From NCBI GenBank assembly GCA_963844845.1, contig CAWJPW010000008.1, positions 806,001 through 870,000 of the forward strand: a stretch of DNA of 64,000 nucleotides. Reading direction: 5' to 3'. Positions 27,801 to 38,104 of this stretch are shown one piece after another; position 1 is the first letter of the stretch; each line of letters begins with the position of its first letter. A program made the translations under genes and the position numbers. The notes beneath the pieces were generated by a model. It did not search any database, was not told the origin of the DNA, and saw only the letters and a list, made by a program, of their open reading frames with translations. The stretch comes from CAWJPW01 sp963844845. GTDB taxonomy: Bacteria; Acidobacteriota; Thermoanaerobaculia; Thermoanaerobaculales; Sulfomarinibacteraceae.

Positions 27801-28339
27801 AGGACACCGGCGACGCCGCCGACGCGCTCCGCGGTCGGTTGGCTGGAAGCCGCGACCCGCGACGCTTCGCGAGCTGGCTCCAGGAGCTCTTCCCCGGAGC
27901 GGAGGTCGAGGGCGACCCCGCCAGCCACCTGCTACCCGGCCGCGATCCGGCCACGGTGACCGTCGACGCCCGCCTGCCACGTACCGCTCTCCTGGGCGTC
28001 GGCGGTGTGCCCCTCTACCCGGGCGATCTCGCGTCGCTCACCCGTCTCGCTCCCGGCGAGGAACGCACCACGGACCTGCTGCTCAACCCCCTGCCCGAGC
28101 TACGCTGGACCATGACGGTGGATCTCGGACGAGCGGCCGGTGACCTGCCGCCACCGGCACACGTCAAGAGCGCCTTCGGTAAGCTCAATCTGACGGTGGA
28201 GGCCATGCCCACGGGCTACCGGGTGCACGGCGCCCTCGTTCTCACGCCGGGTCTGGTGCCGGCGGAGTCGAGCGGTGCTCTGCGGAGCTTCCTGGTGACG
28301 GTGCAGAGGGTCCTCGACCGCCGGGCCGAGGTGCCATGA
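24803..28339 (+). CDS. Large exported TPR/DUF3857/transglutaminase-like protein
   Basis: 1178 aa. Signal peptide (1-20), a lectin-like or galactose-binding-type beta region around 150-260, TPR-like helices (about 290-590), a DUF3857 domain (about 600-810) and a transglutaminase-like domain (about 825-945). The papain-like triad is intact: Cys in GDCKDKA (about 882), His in FNHAIAYL (about 924) and Asp in LWLDGTA (about 938). A beta-rich C-terminus follows. ATG 24803 is inside the end of htrA; the next paralogue overlaps its stop (ATGA). Such proteins are thought to act in the periplasm on peptides or cross-links, but no substrate is known. Confidence 0.85.
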   Translation: MSRRGAVLLLVGLLPALAAATTPPPQGTVTSRVEGHLEVAMAGGLEPTDFAHLVFVQGWRSSFADFRTLDTALDRLGAVKADPLMAGELLLARQRSAAAEGRIGDARALFARQGGLTHWWAEGPSSLDELGDFARTEQPPGPDAQWRAAPGVDPEGWLRADGLGWPAQRQLIFLATTVTSAQVQAVAVRLGAAQAARLWLNGEQLLTSPQPLERADDQLVVGGWLRQGANLLVVAVATEQDGWWLRARLTAPDGSPLEGVTERDQPPQPQPAVGRPAPEVRSLEVEIHHAAEAGEPGARLAWAAYQVTRRPGPADSGDAAEACQQARTDAPGEARLLEWLVTTEPGAARELLEDALAADSGLVWARIALARWYHAHDLDETAHTLLLGIDEPAARAAALDLDADRWGPLELPQLTALARAWPRSLDVQQVLAERAGAAGQWGLLRTAVERLEAIAPGTPPVRQLAEKLASNCADQTELLRLARRELSDDPNSPDLRLRVSRLLTAADDPVAAREVLETGLARCPGHPDLLGELARLEHAQGHDQRAAALAQQLVALRPQDRPARRLLVLLGEGREDLSWVRAPAQLRALPASAATVTAAEILLDHQEVRFLPGNLVEERVQRAVLVRNARQVEALRSDSVAWVPERQRLRVLAARVLRADGSELSARQDDTPRLRDPAVNMYYDTRLRVVRYPELEDGDLVELTYVLSETAEANETGPYKGGLVMLAGAFPTGLTELELSGRPELLPAWELAHLEQQPTRTTDPDGTVHLRWSWRDLPAVPAELPRPPVLLATPHMVYSNHPDWGELGDWYARHVAPRVVASRQVEETAHRLVDGIDDRRGRIAAIYRYVTDEIRYVGLELGEHRFRPFSADWVMSHRMGDCKDKAALLVALLGAVDIPARMVLLRTSDQGPVVAKLALLEDFNHAIAYLPDDDLWLDGTATGHDPARPPGLDQGAWALVVEGSASRPQTTPRPGAGVVSRELTLRAAGDGMVELRLAAEDTGDAADALRGRLAGSRDPRRFASWLQELFPGAEVEGDPASHLLPGRDPATVTVDARLPRTALLGVGGVPLYPGDLASLTRLAPGEERTTDLLLNPLPELRWTMTVDLGRAAGDLPPPAHVKSAFGKLNLTVEAMPTGYRVHGALVLTPGLVPAESSGALRSFLVTVQRVLDRRAEVP

Positions 28340-31300
28340 TGCGCGCGCGCCACCTGGTTGCCCTGGTCGTGGTCGTCTTGTGCGCGCTTTGGGCGCATGC
28401 CGGCTGGTTGGAGGTGAGCCGGGCGGACGGTGCCCTCGACCTCGCCGCGGCGCGGGAAGCGGCGCTCGCAGCCATCACCGCCGACCCGACCAGCGCCGAC
28501 GCGGTGGCCGCCGCCGGTTGGTGGCGTGACAACCTCGAGGTGTTGGCCGATCCTGACGCCGTGCTCTCGGCCGCCCCGGCGGGCGGCGACCCCGAACTGG
28601 GCTTTCTGCTGGCTCGCGTCGAGGCCGAACTGCGCCACCGTCCACCGGTTGGAGCCCTGCCCGAGGCCGAGCTGGCCGGTCCCTTCGGCGTGCTCGACAC
28701 CCTCGACCTCGACCGCGGGGTCGTCCCGGCGGACGATGCACTCCCACCGCCGGGCACACGGTGGCGGGGTGACGGGTCTGGGTTTCGCCTCGTTCTGCGC
28801 AGCCTCGACGGCTGGCTGGCACCGCCCCAGCCGATGCTCGAGAGCGGTGTCTATCTGGCCAGCTACTCGTTCACCAGCGCAGCTGTGACCGGCTGGATGG
28901 TTGTCGAGGCACGCGGCGGCTTCGACCTCGAAGTGGACGGCCACCCGGTGGACCGTCGTCGGCACTGCAGCGAGCTGGCCGCGGGGGTACTTTGGTACCG
29001 CGTACGCCTCGCTGCGGGCCGTCATGAGGTGCGGCTCTCCATCTCCTCCACCGACGTCCCCCAGGTGCGCCTGAGCCTGTACGACGATGCTGGCCTGCCG
29101 CTGCGGCTCACGCCGCCGCCGGAGGCGAGCCCGCGGAACTGGTCCGGGGCTCGGGTGGAGACGGAGGCACCGCCGGCCGAGGCTGCCCTGACGGCTGCGC
29201 TGGGGGAGAAGGGTGGCAGCGTTTCCCAACTGATGCTGGCCGCCGCGCTGGCGCGCCTGCGCGAGGACGCGGTGACGGCCAGGACGTGGCTCGAGCGGGC
29301 GACTGCGGCAGCGCCCGACGCCCCGCAGTCCCACCTTGCCCTGGCCCGGCTCTTTCTCACCCTTCCCACCGGCGCCGACGTCGACAGCGACCGGCGGCGC
29401 TGCCGCGAGGAGCTGGGCAAGGCCGGCGAGCTTCCTCTTGGGCAGCTGGTGGGTCAGGTGCTGAGCGTGCGCGAGGGGCGCCAGCAGGACGCGGACGACC
29501 AGCTCGACCGCCTGGTGGAGAGCCACCCCCACGACCCACGGGTGCTGCAGCTGTGGGTGCGCACCGCCGTGGCACGGGGCTGGGCGCGCGAGGCCGAGCA
29601 GGGGCTCGCCGAGCTCCAGGCCCAGCTGCCTGCCTCTCCGGCGGTGCTGAGCCTCAGGCTCGACGTGCTCGGCAGCCTGCAGCGGTGGGACGAGCGTAGC
29701 CAGCTGCTGGAGGCCACCGCGGTCGCCGATCCCCTCGCTCCCAATGCGGTGGAGAAGCTCGCCGGCGCCTGCCGGCTGGATGCGGCGCTCGCGGCCCTGG
29801 CGGCCCGACGGGAGGTGGCCGAGACTCCCGATCTCGACATCACCCAGGTCCGTCTGCTCGTCCAGGCGGGTCAGCGGGCGGCGGCGGCGGCAGCGCTCGA
29901 TCGCGCGGTGGCGCGCTGGGGCGATCTCGAGCCCCTGGACGAGCTCCGCCTCGTCCTCGGCGCCTGGCAGGGCGAAGCCGCCGAGAACGCCGCCCTGGAC
30001 GCCGCCCTCGCCCGCGCTCCGGCCAACCTCGACCTCCTGACCCTGGCGTGGCGGCGCAGGCGCACACCCTTCTACGCTCCGTTCCGAGTGGACGCGCTGG
30101 AGCGGGCAAAGGCCGCTCCGGCCGCGGCCGACGGCGTCGACGCCGTGCTGCTCCTCGACCAGGCGGTGGAGCGGGTGTTCGCCGATGGCTCCAGCCTCTA
30201 CTACTACCACGGGTTGAGTAAGGCGCTCACCCCAGAGGGCGCGCGCCAGGCGGCCGCGGTGCAGCTGATGGCGGGTGCCGAGCTCCTCACCGTGCGCGTT
30301 ATCCATCCCGACGGCACCATCGAGGTCCCGCCCGACGTCCATGCCGCCGATGACGGCCTCACGCTGCGTGACGTGGGCCCCGGCGACATGGTCGAGGAGG
30401 AGTACGTGGCGGCGGTGCGTGGCGGGGGGCCCACCCGTGGTGGGCACGTCTCGCCGTACATCTACCGCTTTGCCGACTCCGAGCGCGCCTTCGGTCTCTC
30501 CGAGTACGTCATCCTGGCGCCGCCCGACGTTCCTGTTCAGGTGGACGGCAACCTCGAGGGCGTCGAGCACGACGAGGCCACCACCGCCGACGGCCTTCGC
30601 GTGCTGCGGTACCGCGCCGAGGCTGTGCCACCGATCCCGGACGAGCCCTTCGCGCCTCCGCAGCAGGAGCTGCTGCCGTGGGTAACGTACGGGTTCGGCG
30701 TGAGCTGGCAAGACGTGGGCGACACCGTGCGGGACCGCGCGCTGGCCATGCTCCGCGGTGGCCCCGACCTGTGGCGCTGGGGAGCGGAGCACCTCGCCAA
30801 TCGCACCCCGGCTGCAGGTCTCGCGGCGCTGGTGAGCGACCTGGTCGACACCGTGGACGAGGGTGGGGCGGCCCTGGACCTGCGTACCACGGCGGGCGAG
30901 AGTCTGGGCCGGCGCAAGGGCAATCGCCTGGGGATTACCGCGGCCGTGCTGCTGCACGCCGGCTGGGACGTGGACCTGGTGCTCACCCGCCCCATGCCGC
31001 TGGCAGGGTCGCACCTCGAGGTGCCCACCATGGACGCGTTCGGTGTGCCGTTGCTGCGGGTGGTGGCGCCGGACGGCAGCGAGACGTGGCTCGACCTCGA
31101 GGACGGGCGCCGCGGGCTCGGTCACATCCGGCCCATGCTTCAGGGTTCAGACGGTCTCGTGCTGCCGCTGTCGGAGCCGACTCGGGCGGTCAGCCTGCTC
31201 GACCATTTGCCGCGCTTTCCCAACCCTGAGCTGGAGGAACCGCTGCGCCTCTCCGGCAGCGTGGCCGGCGACGGTGGTGCGCGGTTGACCCTGCGGATGC

Positions 31301-31854
31301 GAATGCGCGGAGCATCGGGTGAGCGCCTCCAGCAGATGGTCCAGGGGGTTACCGACGACCGCGCCGCGGCGGTGTATGCGCACCTGGCGGGCTCGATCTT
31401 CCCCGGGGCCGAGCAGGTTCACGGCAGCCTGGAGACCCAGGAGGACGGCACCCTGCTCACCCTCGAGCTGGCTCTGCCGCAGGCCTGCGAGCCGGTCGGT
31501 GCCGCGCTGGAATGCCGCGCGCTGACCCTCGACCGTCCCCTCTCGCCGATGCTGGCGAGTCTCCCCCAACGCCGCTTTCCCCTGGTGCTGCAGCTGCCGT
31601 TGGACCGCCGCCTCGATCTCGACCTCGATCTTCCGGCCGGCTTTACCGTTAGCCGCAAACCGCGGCTGTTGGAGGCGGAGTTCGGCACGGTGAAGGAGGA
31701 GCTGAAGGTCGCCGCCGGGCACCTGCACTCGGTGCTCCAGGTCTCGGTCCCGGCCCAGGTGATCTCCCCCGAGCGCTACCCGGACTTCGTGCGCTTCGCC
31801 CATGCCGTGGACGAGCTCACCTCCCGCCCGCTCCGCCTGGAGGCGGTGCCATGA
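28336..31854 (+). CDS. Second exported TPR/DUF3857 protein with degenerate transglutaminase domain
   Basis: 1172 aa with the same order as its upstream neighbour: signal peptide/anchor (1-22), beta-rich region (about 110-265), TPR-like helices (about 290-590), DUF3857 (about 600-780), then the remains of a transglutaminase-like fold. Where the neighbour has GDCKDKA this protein has GRRKGNR (about residue 858), so the nucleophilic Cys is absent; no replacement His/Asp pair is evident. The two genes look like an old tandem duplication in which one copy lost catalysis and may act as scaffold or partner. ATGA overlap with the first copy. Confidence 0.82.
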   Translation: MMRARHLVALVVVVLCALWAHAGWLEVSRADGALDLAAAREAALAAITADPTSADAVAAAGWWRDNLEVLADPDAVLSAAPAGGDPELGFLLARVEAELRHRPPVGALPEAELAGPFGVLDTLDLDRGVVPADDALPPPGTRWRGDGSGFRLVLRSLDGWLAPPQPMLESGVYLASYSFTSAAVTGWMVVEARGGFDLEVDGHPVDRRRHCSELAAGVLWYRVRLAAGRHEVRLSISSTDVPQVRLSLYDDAGLPLRLTPPPEASPRNWSGARVETEAPPAEAALTAALGEKGGSVSQLMLAAALARLREDAVTARTWLERATAAAPDAPQSHLALARLFLTLPTGADVDSDRRRCREELGKAGELPLGQLVGQVLSVREGRQQDADDQLDRLVESHPHDPRVLQLWVRTAVARGWAREAEQGLAELQAQLPASPAVLSLRLDVLGSLQRWDERSQLLEATAVADPLAPNAVEKLAGACRLDAALAALAARREVAETPDLDITQVRLLVQAGQRAAAAAALDRAVARWGDLEPLDELRLVLGAWQGEAAENAALDAALARAPANLDLLTLAWRRRRTPFYAPFRVDALERAKAAPAAADGVDAVLLLDQAVERVFADGSSLYYYHGLSKALTPEGARQAAAVQLMAGAELLTVRVIHPDGTIEVPPDVHAADDGLTLRDVGPGDMVEEEYVAAVRGGGPTRGGHVSPYIYRFADSERAFGLSEYVILAPPDVPVQVDGNLEGVEHDEATTADGLRVLRYRAEAVPPIPDEPFAPPQQELLPWVTYGFGVSWQDVGDTVRDRALAMLRGGPDLWRWGAEHLANRTPAAGLAALVSDLVDTVDEGGAALDLRTTAGESLGRRKGNRLGITAAVLLHAGWDVDLVLTRPMPLAGSHLEVPTMDAFGVPLLRVVAPDGSETWLDLEDGRRGLGHIRPMLQGSDGLVLPLSEPTRAVSLLDHLPRFPNPELEEPLRLSGSVAGDGGARLTLRMRMRGASGERLQQMVQGVTDDRAAAVYAHLAGSIFPGAEQVHGSLETQEDGTLLTLELALPQACEPVGAALECRALTLDRPLSPMLASLPQRRFPLVLQLPLDRRLDLDLDLPAGFTVSRKPRLLEAEFGTVKEELKVAAGHLHSVLQVSVPAQVISPERYPDFVRFAHAVDELTSRPLRLEAVP

Positions 31855-32086
31855 CGGGCCCGCATCGTTCACGAGAGCTCCGCCCCGGCCGGCGATGCGC
31901 CGTACTCGACGGTGTGCCCGCACCTCGAGGTGCACAACGCAGCTGCAGGTGCGTCTCCGCGCCCATCGGCTCGAGATCCTCGCTGGGCACGGCGCCTCGC
32001 CCGCCTGGCTGCAAATCCTGGCGAATCGCGCGGACGAGCTCTCGCTGGGCGATGTGCCCGCCGAGGGCAGGAGGTATACTGCGACG
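31851..32086 (+). other. Stretch with broken coding signal before rsgA
   Basis: An ATG (31851) overlaps the preceding stop as ATGA, suggesting a gene start, but its frame is Arg/Ser-rich and unlike protein. Two other frames hold protein-like pieces: DAPYSTVCPHLEVH near 31900-31935, then LRAHRLEILAGHGASPAWLQ and ILANRADELSLGD near 31950-32060 in the rsgA frame. This could be a small gene with frameshifts, or an N-terminal extension of RsgA. I cannot decide. Confidence 0.3.
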
Positions 32087-32989
32087 GTGACGGAGACGGT
32101 GGAGGGCACGGTCATCGCCACCCACGGCCCGCTGGTGCGGGTCCAGGTGGGTGAGCGGACGCTGGTGGTGGCGTCGCGGCGGCGGCTGCGCTGGGAGGGG
32201 GGCGTCCCCGAGGATCCGCGCCTCGTGGTAGGTGACGACGTCACTGTGGAGATGGACCGTGGCGAGGGTGTGATCGTGGGTGTCGCGCCTCGGCGCACCT
32301 GTCTGCTGCGCCGTGCCGCGTCGTCGAACCGTCCGCAGATCCTCGCCGCCAACGTGGACCAGGCGCTGCTGGTGTTCGCCGCCCGATTGCCCGAGCCCAA
32401 CCGGCGGCTGCTGGACCGCTTTCTGGTGGCCTGCGAGCACGCCGACATCGCTCCGGTGGTAGTAATCAACAAGGCTGACCAGGGTGCCGACCTGGTCGAG
32501 GGCTGGCTGCCGCTGTACGAGTCGCTGGGCTACCCCATCCTGGTGGTGTCGGCCCGCACCGGCCGCTCCATGGGAACGGTCAAGCGCTGCCTGCGCGACC
32601 GTACCAGCCTCTTCTGCGGGCCCTCGGGGGCCGGCAAGTCGTCCCTGCTCAATGCGGTCTTTCCCGGCTTCCGCCTCCGGGTGGGCTCCATCTCGGAGGC
32701 CACCGGCAAGGGCCGGCACACCACCACAACCGCCGAGCTGATGCCGCTACCCTCCGGGGGGTTCGTGGTCGACACCCCCGGGCTCAAGGAGTTCGGACTG
32801 TGGAACCTCGACCGGCGGGAGCTCGAGATCTCCTTCCCCGAGATCGGGCGCCGCGCTCACGAGTGCCGCTTCCCCGACTGCAGCCACCAGCATGAGCCCG
32901 GCTGCGCGGTGAAGGCCGCGGTGGAGCACGGCGACATCGATGCCGACCGGCATGGAAGCTATCTCACCTTATTGAAAGAGCTGACCTGA
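32087..32989 (+). CDS. rsgA: Ribosome small-subunit-dependent GTPase A
   Basis: About 300 aa from GTG 32087. An OB-fold (about 1-70) is followed by a circularly permuted GTPase domain, with G4 NKAD preceding G1 GPSGAGKSS and G3 DTPG. The C-terminal zinc site is Cys-rich (CRFPDCSHQHEPGC). It tests late 30S maturation and releases assembly factors. The start is uncertain: AGGAGGT lies 11 nt upstream, and the overlapping TATACT (32075-32080) would place a transcript start at the GTG. A longer open frame upstream may encode part of another gene. Confidence 0.93.
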   Translation: MTETVEGTVIATHGPLVRVQVGERTLVVASRRRLRWEGGVPEDPRLVVGDDVTVEMDRGEGVIVGVAPRRTCLLRRAASSNRPQILAANVDQALLVFAARLPEPNRRLLDRFLVACEHADIAPVVVINKADQGADLVEGWLPLYESLGYPILVVSARTGRSMGTVKRCLRDRTSLFCGPSGAGKSSLLNAVFPGFRLRVGSISEATGKGRHTTTTAELMPLPSGGFVVDTPGLKEFGLWNLDRRELEISFPEIGRRAHECRFPDCSHQHEPGCAVKAAVEHGDIDADRHGSYLTLLKELT

Positions 32990-33116
32990 GCCGACGAGCG
33001 TCACCGCCGCCCGCGCCGACGACGCTGGACCAAACGCCCGGGTCCGGAACTCTCGGCGGAGAACGCCTGGCAGCCCGGTGCGGCCGTCCCTGATCGCGAC
33101 GCAGGCGAGGTCGGAT

Positions 33117-34355
33117 CTACCCCTGAGTCTCCTCGTGGGCGAGATACAGCATCGGAAAGAGGGCGTAGAACGCCATCGCCGGCTGCAGCTGCACCAGAGG
33201 GATCTGGTCGTTGGACGAGTGCGAGTGCAGCTCGTCGGCGGGGCCGAAGCCTACCGTGGGAATGCCGAACATGCCGGCGGTCGTGCAGCCCGACGAGGAG
33301 AAGTTGGAACGATGGTGGCGGGGCTCGCGTCCCAGGACGGTGCGGGCAGTGGCGAGGGCGGCCTGCATGGCGCGGGAGCCCTCGGGAGTCTCCCAGGCTG
33401 GAAAGAACTTGCGCGTCGGGTACGTGAAGCCGCGCCACGACGGCAGCTCGTAGTCCAGCAAGGTAACGCGGGCGTCGGCGGCGGCCACCTCGGGGAGCTC
33501 GACGAGCTGCTCGAGCACCTGCTCCTCGGTCTCGCCGAGGGTCACGCGGCGGTCGACGTGGATTGTGCACTCATCGGGCACCGCCGTGAGCGAGGCGGAG
33601 CGACACGAGATGTCGGTGACTGCCAGCGACCCCGTCCCCAGTAGGGGATGCTCGGTGTCGAGGCGACCGTGCAGCCGCTCCAACGCCTCGACCACCGGCG
33701 CCATGGCGTAGATGGCGTTGGCGCCCCGCTCCGGCTGCGACCCGTGGGTCGACACTCCGGTGGTGGTGAGCTCCACCTCCATGCGTCCGCGCTGGCCGCG
33801 GCACACCCCGAGGTGGGAGGGCATGGCCACCACCACCACCTCGGGGCGCAGACCGGTCTCGCGGACCAGGAACTGCCAGGCGAGGCCGACGCAGTCCTCA
33901 CCGTTGACGGTGGCGGTGAACCACAGAGTGAGGTCGTCAGGGACGCCGAGGCGGGCGAGCAGCGCCGCCCCATGGATCATCGAAGCGATACCGCCCTTCT
34001 GGTCCGAGGCGCCGCGCCCGTAGAGGATGCCGCCGGACACCACGCCACGGAAGGGGTCGAACTTCCAGGCCCGAGGGTTGGCAATGCCCACGGTGTCCAC
34101 GTGGGCGTCGTAGGCGATGACCCGCGGGCCGGAGCCGAGGCGGCCGATCACGTTGCCCATCTCGTCGACGTGCACGTCGGCATAGCCGAGCTGCTCCATC
34201 TCCCGCTTCACTCGCTCACACACCAGCCGTTCGCCGCGGGAGGGCGAGGGAAGGGTCACCAGGTCGCGCAGGAAGTCGATACAGCCGGCCGCGGCTTCCG
34301 CACTCAGCTGTGAAAGGTCGCCGTCGATCTTGCCCTGTTCGCTGCTCTGCTCCAT
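33117..34355 (-). CDS. M20-family zinc metallopeptidase (YgeY-like hydrolase)
   Basis: 412 aa. Metal-binding motifs of the M20 dinuclear peptidases: YDAHVDTVG (about 78-86), GRGASDQKGG, catalytic Glu region VNGEDCVG, and HSSNDQIPL near the C-terminus. The EDCxGLAWQ segment is typical of the YgeY subgroup, sometimes called selenium-metabolism-linked, but no selenium gene is nearby, so only a peptidase or amidohydrolase role on small substrates is safe. ATG 34355 has a GGGGGTG upstream. It is convergent with rsgA and lies 86 bp after yggS, same direction. Confidence 0.85.
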   Translation of the reverse strand: MEQSSEQGKIDGDLSQLSAEAAAGCIDFLRDLVTLPSPSRGERLVCERVKREMEQLGYADVHVDEMGNVIGRLGSGPRVIAYDAHVDTVGIANPRAWKFDPFRGVVSGGILYGRGASDQKGGIASMIHGAALLARLGVPDDLTLWFTATVNGEDCVGLAWQFLVRETGLRPEVVVVAMPSHLGVCRGQRGRMEVELTTTGVSTHGSQPERGANAIYAMAPVVEALERLHGRLDTEHPLLGTGSLAVTDISCRSASLTAVPDECTIHVDRRVTLGETEEQVLEQLVELPEVAAADARVTLLDYELPSWRGFTYPTRKFFPAWETPEGSRAMQAALATARTVLGREPRHHRSNFSSSGCTTAGMFGIPTVGFGPADELHSHSSNDQIPLVQLQPAMAFYALFPMLYLAHEETQG

Positions 34356-34441
34356 TTGTGGGCACCCCCGTCCGCCGTGAGAATCTTTTCACAAAGTCGC
34401 CGGGAAGACAAACCCCCGGGCTCGACTGGGGGGCGGGGACA

Positions 34442-35143
34442 TTATGCCGATCGCGTGCGGCTGCCGAATATGGCGGTACCCACACGGACGTGCGTCGCAC
34501 CCTCCTCCACCGCTACGTCGAAGTCGCCGCTCATGCCCATGGAGAGCGCGGGCAGGGCATGGCCGAGGTCGTCACGCAGCTTCGCCGCGAGCCGAGCGAG
34601 GGCGCGAAAGTGCGGACGCGACGCCTCGGGATCCTCGGCCAGGGGCGGAATCGCCATGAGACCCTCCAGAGCGAGGCGATCGCACGTCGCCACCGTCCGG
34701 GTCAGCTCCGCGGTGTCTCCCGGCAGGACACCCGCTTTCTGCGGCTCCTCACCGATGTTGACCTCGAGCAGGATAGGGAACACCCGGCCGGGCCAGTCGC
34801 GCTCGAGCAGGAGCTGAAGGCGCTCCGCCAGCGCAGCGCGGTCGATCGTCTCGATCGTGTCGAAGAGCTCCAAGGCGAGGCCGGCCTTGTTGCGCTGCAG
34901 GGGGCCGATAAGGTGCCAGCAAGTCGGCGGCACCTGCGCCTTCTTGGCGGCCGCTTCCTGCACACGGTTCTCGCCGAGGTGTGTGAGGCCCGCCCTCACC
35001 GCGGTGGCAAGGGCGGCGGCGGGATGGGTCTTGCCCACCCCCACCAGGGTTACGCCGGCGGGATCGCGGCCGGCCCGCTGGGCGGCGGCGACGATGCGCC
35101 CCCTCACTGCCTCGAGCCGGTTGGCGATGGCGTCGTCGCTCAC
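34442..35143 (-). CDS. yggS: YggS-family pyridoxal-phosphate homeostasis protein
   Basis: 233 aa, a single alanine-racemase-type barrel. The Schiff-base lysine is Lys38 in GVGKTHP, and phosphate-contact motifs HLIGPLQRNK and LSMGMSGDFDVAVEEGATHVRVG are present. Members bind PLP and help keep vitamin B6 and keto/amino acid pools balanced; no catalysis is known. GTG 35143 overlaps the stop of the zinc-ribbon gene (GTGA). Confidence 0.93.
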   Translation of the reverse strand: MSDDAIANRLEAVRGRIVAAAQRAGRDPAGVTLVGVGKTHPAAALATAVRAGLTHLGENRVQEAAAKKAQVPPTCWHLIGPLQRNKAGLALELFDTIETIDRAALAERLQLLLERDWPGRVFPILLEVNIGEEPQKAGVLPGDTAELTRTVATCDRLALEGLMAIPPLAEDPEASRPHFRALARLAAKLRDDLGHALPALSMGMSGDFDVAVEEGATHVRVGTAIFGSRTRSA

Positions 35144-35883
35144 GATGCTCCGCGGTCTTGGCCTTCCACCGTCTCCGGCAAATAGAGGATTCGGTTGCAG
35201 TGCTCGCAGGAGATGATCTCCTCAGCGCGACGGACGCGTTGCTGCACGTGTGGTCTGAGCTCGTAGTGGCACAGGGAGCACGAGCCCTCCACCACGGGCG
35301 CCAGCGCCTGGCCTTTCTTGCTCTGGAGCAGACGGAGGAATCGTGAGCGGTGGGACGGCTGCAGCTGGGCTTCGAGCTCCTTGGCCTGTTGAGCAAGCTG
35401 GTGGGCCTGTTCGGTAAGCCCGGTCTTCTGCCCCTCCCAGGAATCCAGAACCTCGCGATGGCTGGCTTCCTCCTCGGGGCGTGCGGACCTGCGCTCCTCG
35501 AGGTCGGCCGCGAGGGCCGCGAGCTCCTCTTCGAGCTCTTTGCGCTGTGCGCCGACTTCCTGGAGGGCGCGGGTGGCGTAGTCGATCTCCGAGATCACGG
35601 CGGTGAACTCCCGCTCGTTGGTGACCATCCCCTTCTGCTTCTGGAAGTGCTCCAGCTCGGTCTGGTGCTCTTTCTGCTTGGAGCGGGCCTGACGGAGCGT
35701 CTCCTCGAGGGCGGTGAGGCGCGCCTCGCGCTCCTCCAGCTCGAGCTGCCGCTGGCGATTCTCCTCCTGGAGCTGCAGGACCTCTTCGGGCGCGGTGGCG
35801 CGTTCCTTGAGAGCCTCGGCCACGCGGTCGTAGATCCGCTGCAGGCGAACCATCACTACAATGTCCTGATGTGCGCTTTCCAC
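35140..35883 (-). CDS. Coiled-coil protein with C-terminal zinc ribbon (CdsZ/zf-RING_7-like)
   Basis: About 247 aa. A long coiled coil (about 20-165, rich in Glu/Gln/Leu heptads) precedes a zinc ribbon with CSLC and CEHC pairs and the family-typical RAEEIISCEHCNRILYLPE ending. Members of this family are often annotated as regulatory or nucleic-acid-binding proteins without firm function. GTG 35883 is preferred because AAGGGG lies 5 nt upstream; a frame from ATG 35916 would add 11 residues. It is encoded just beyond the tRNA and coupled to yggS. Confidence 0.8.
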   Translation of the reverse strand: MESAHQDIVVMVRLQRIYDRVAEALKERATAPEEVLQLQEENRQRQLELEEREARLTALEETLRQARSKQKEHQTELEHFQKQKGMVTNEREFTAVISEIDYATRALQEVGAQRKELEEELAALAADLEERRSARPEEEASHREVLDSWEGQKTGLTEQAHQLAQQAKELEAQLQPSHRSRFLRLLQSKKGQALAPVVEGSCSLCHYELRPHVQQRVRRAEEIISCEHCNRILYLPETVEGQDRGAS

Positions 35884-35932
35884 CTGAGCCCCTTCTGTCT
35901 GAATTGGCCGCGCCATCGGCGGGCCGGGTCCC

Positions 35933-36005
35933 TGGGCCCACCAGGATTCGAACCTGGGACCGACCGGTTATGAGCCGGCGGCTCTGACCGCTGAGCTATG
36001 GGCCC
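35933..36005 (-). tRNA. tRNA with CAU anticodon, probably tRNA-Ile2
   Basis: 73 nt, full cloverleaf on the minus strand: acceptor GGGCCCA/TGGGCCC, D arm AGCTCAGCGGTCAGAGC, anticodon stem GCCGG/CCGGT with loop CTCATAA (anticodon CAU at 35972-35970), T arm GGTTCGAATCC. No CCA is encoded. The short D-loop and GGTC-type variable region look more like the lysidine-modified isoleucine tRNA than elongator Met, but this needs comparison. It lies between rpoD and the zinc-ribbon gene, all in one direction. Confidence 0.95.
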
Positions 36006-36123
36006 GGTGCCATGGTAACGCTTCGCTCAGGAGAGCGCCAATCGGGGCCGCCGACGCAGGGAGCGTCGCCCTGGCTGAGGGATCTGCGCTCCCAGCACGA
36101 GACTGGTGCGGCACGCGGACGGC

Positions 36124-37827
<1,704 letters not shown>

Positions 37828-38064
37828 GCTTTAGACCCTCCATACGTGGGTGCTCCGCGTCGCGGACGGTGGGTGAGAGCGGAAATGGCGTCGGACTTCG
37901 CCGAGCCCTGACACCACCCGCGGCAGGGTTCACAACAGCCCTGCGCACGAGTAATTTCCATCTCCGAAGAGAAGGTAACGGCGAGACGTCGTCCTTTGTC
38001 CGAGAACGGTTCGAGCTGCGTGACGAGTCGACTGCACCACCCGGCACAACCCCACTAGTCGGGT

Positions 38065-38093
38065 AATATGGGGCGCGAAGACCGGGTTGACAA
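38065..38093 (-). promoter_or_regulatory. Promoter of rpoD in the dnaG-rpoD gap
   Basis: On the minus strand TTGTCA (38093-38088), a 17-bp spacer and CATATT (38070-38065). It is about 240 bp upstream of the rpoD start, which leaves a long leader. The rest of the 277-bp gap shows nothing I can name. Confidence 0.6.
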
Positions 38094-38104
38094 CCCCTGC
38101 GTCC

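Noticed and set aside
28216..31125. Minus-strand frame of about 970 codons opposite the second DUF3857 gene
   Set aside because: His/Arg/Gly-rich, no recognisable domain, no ribosome site; it is a shadow of the plus-strand gene.
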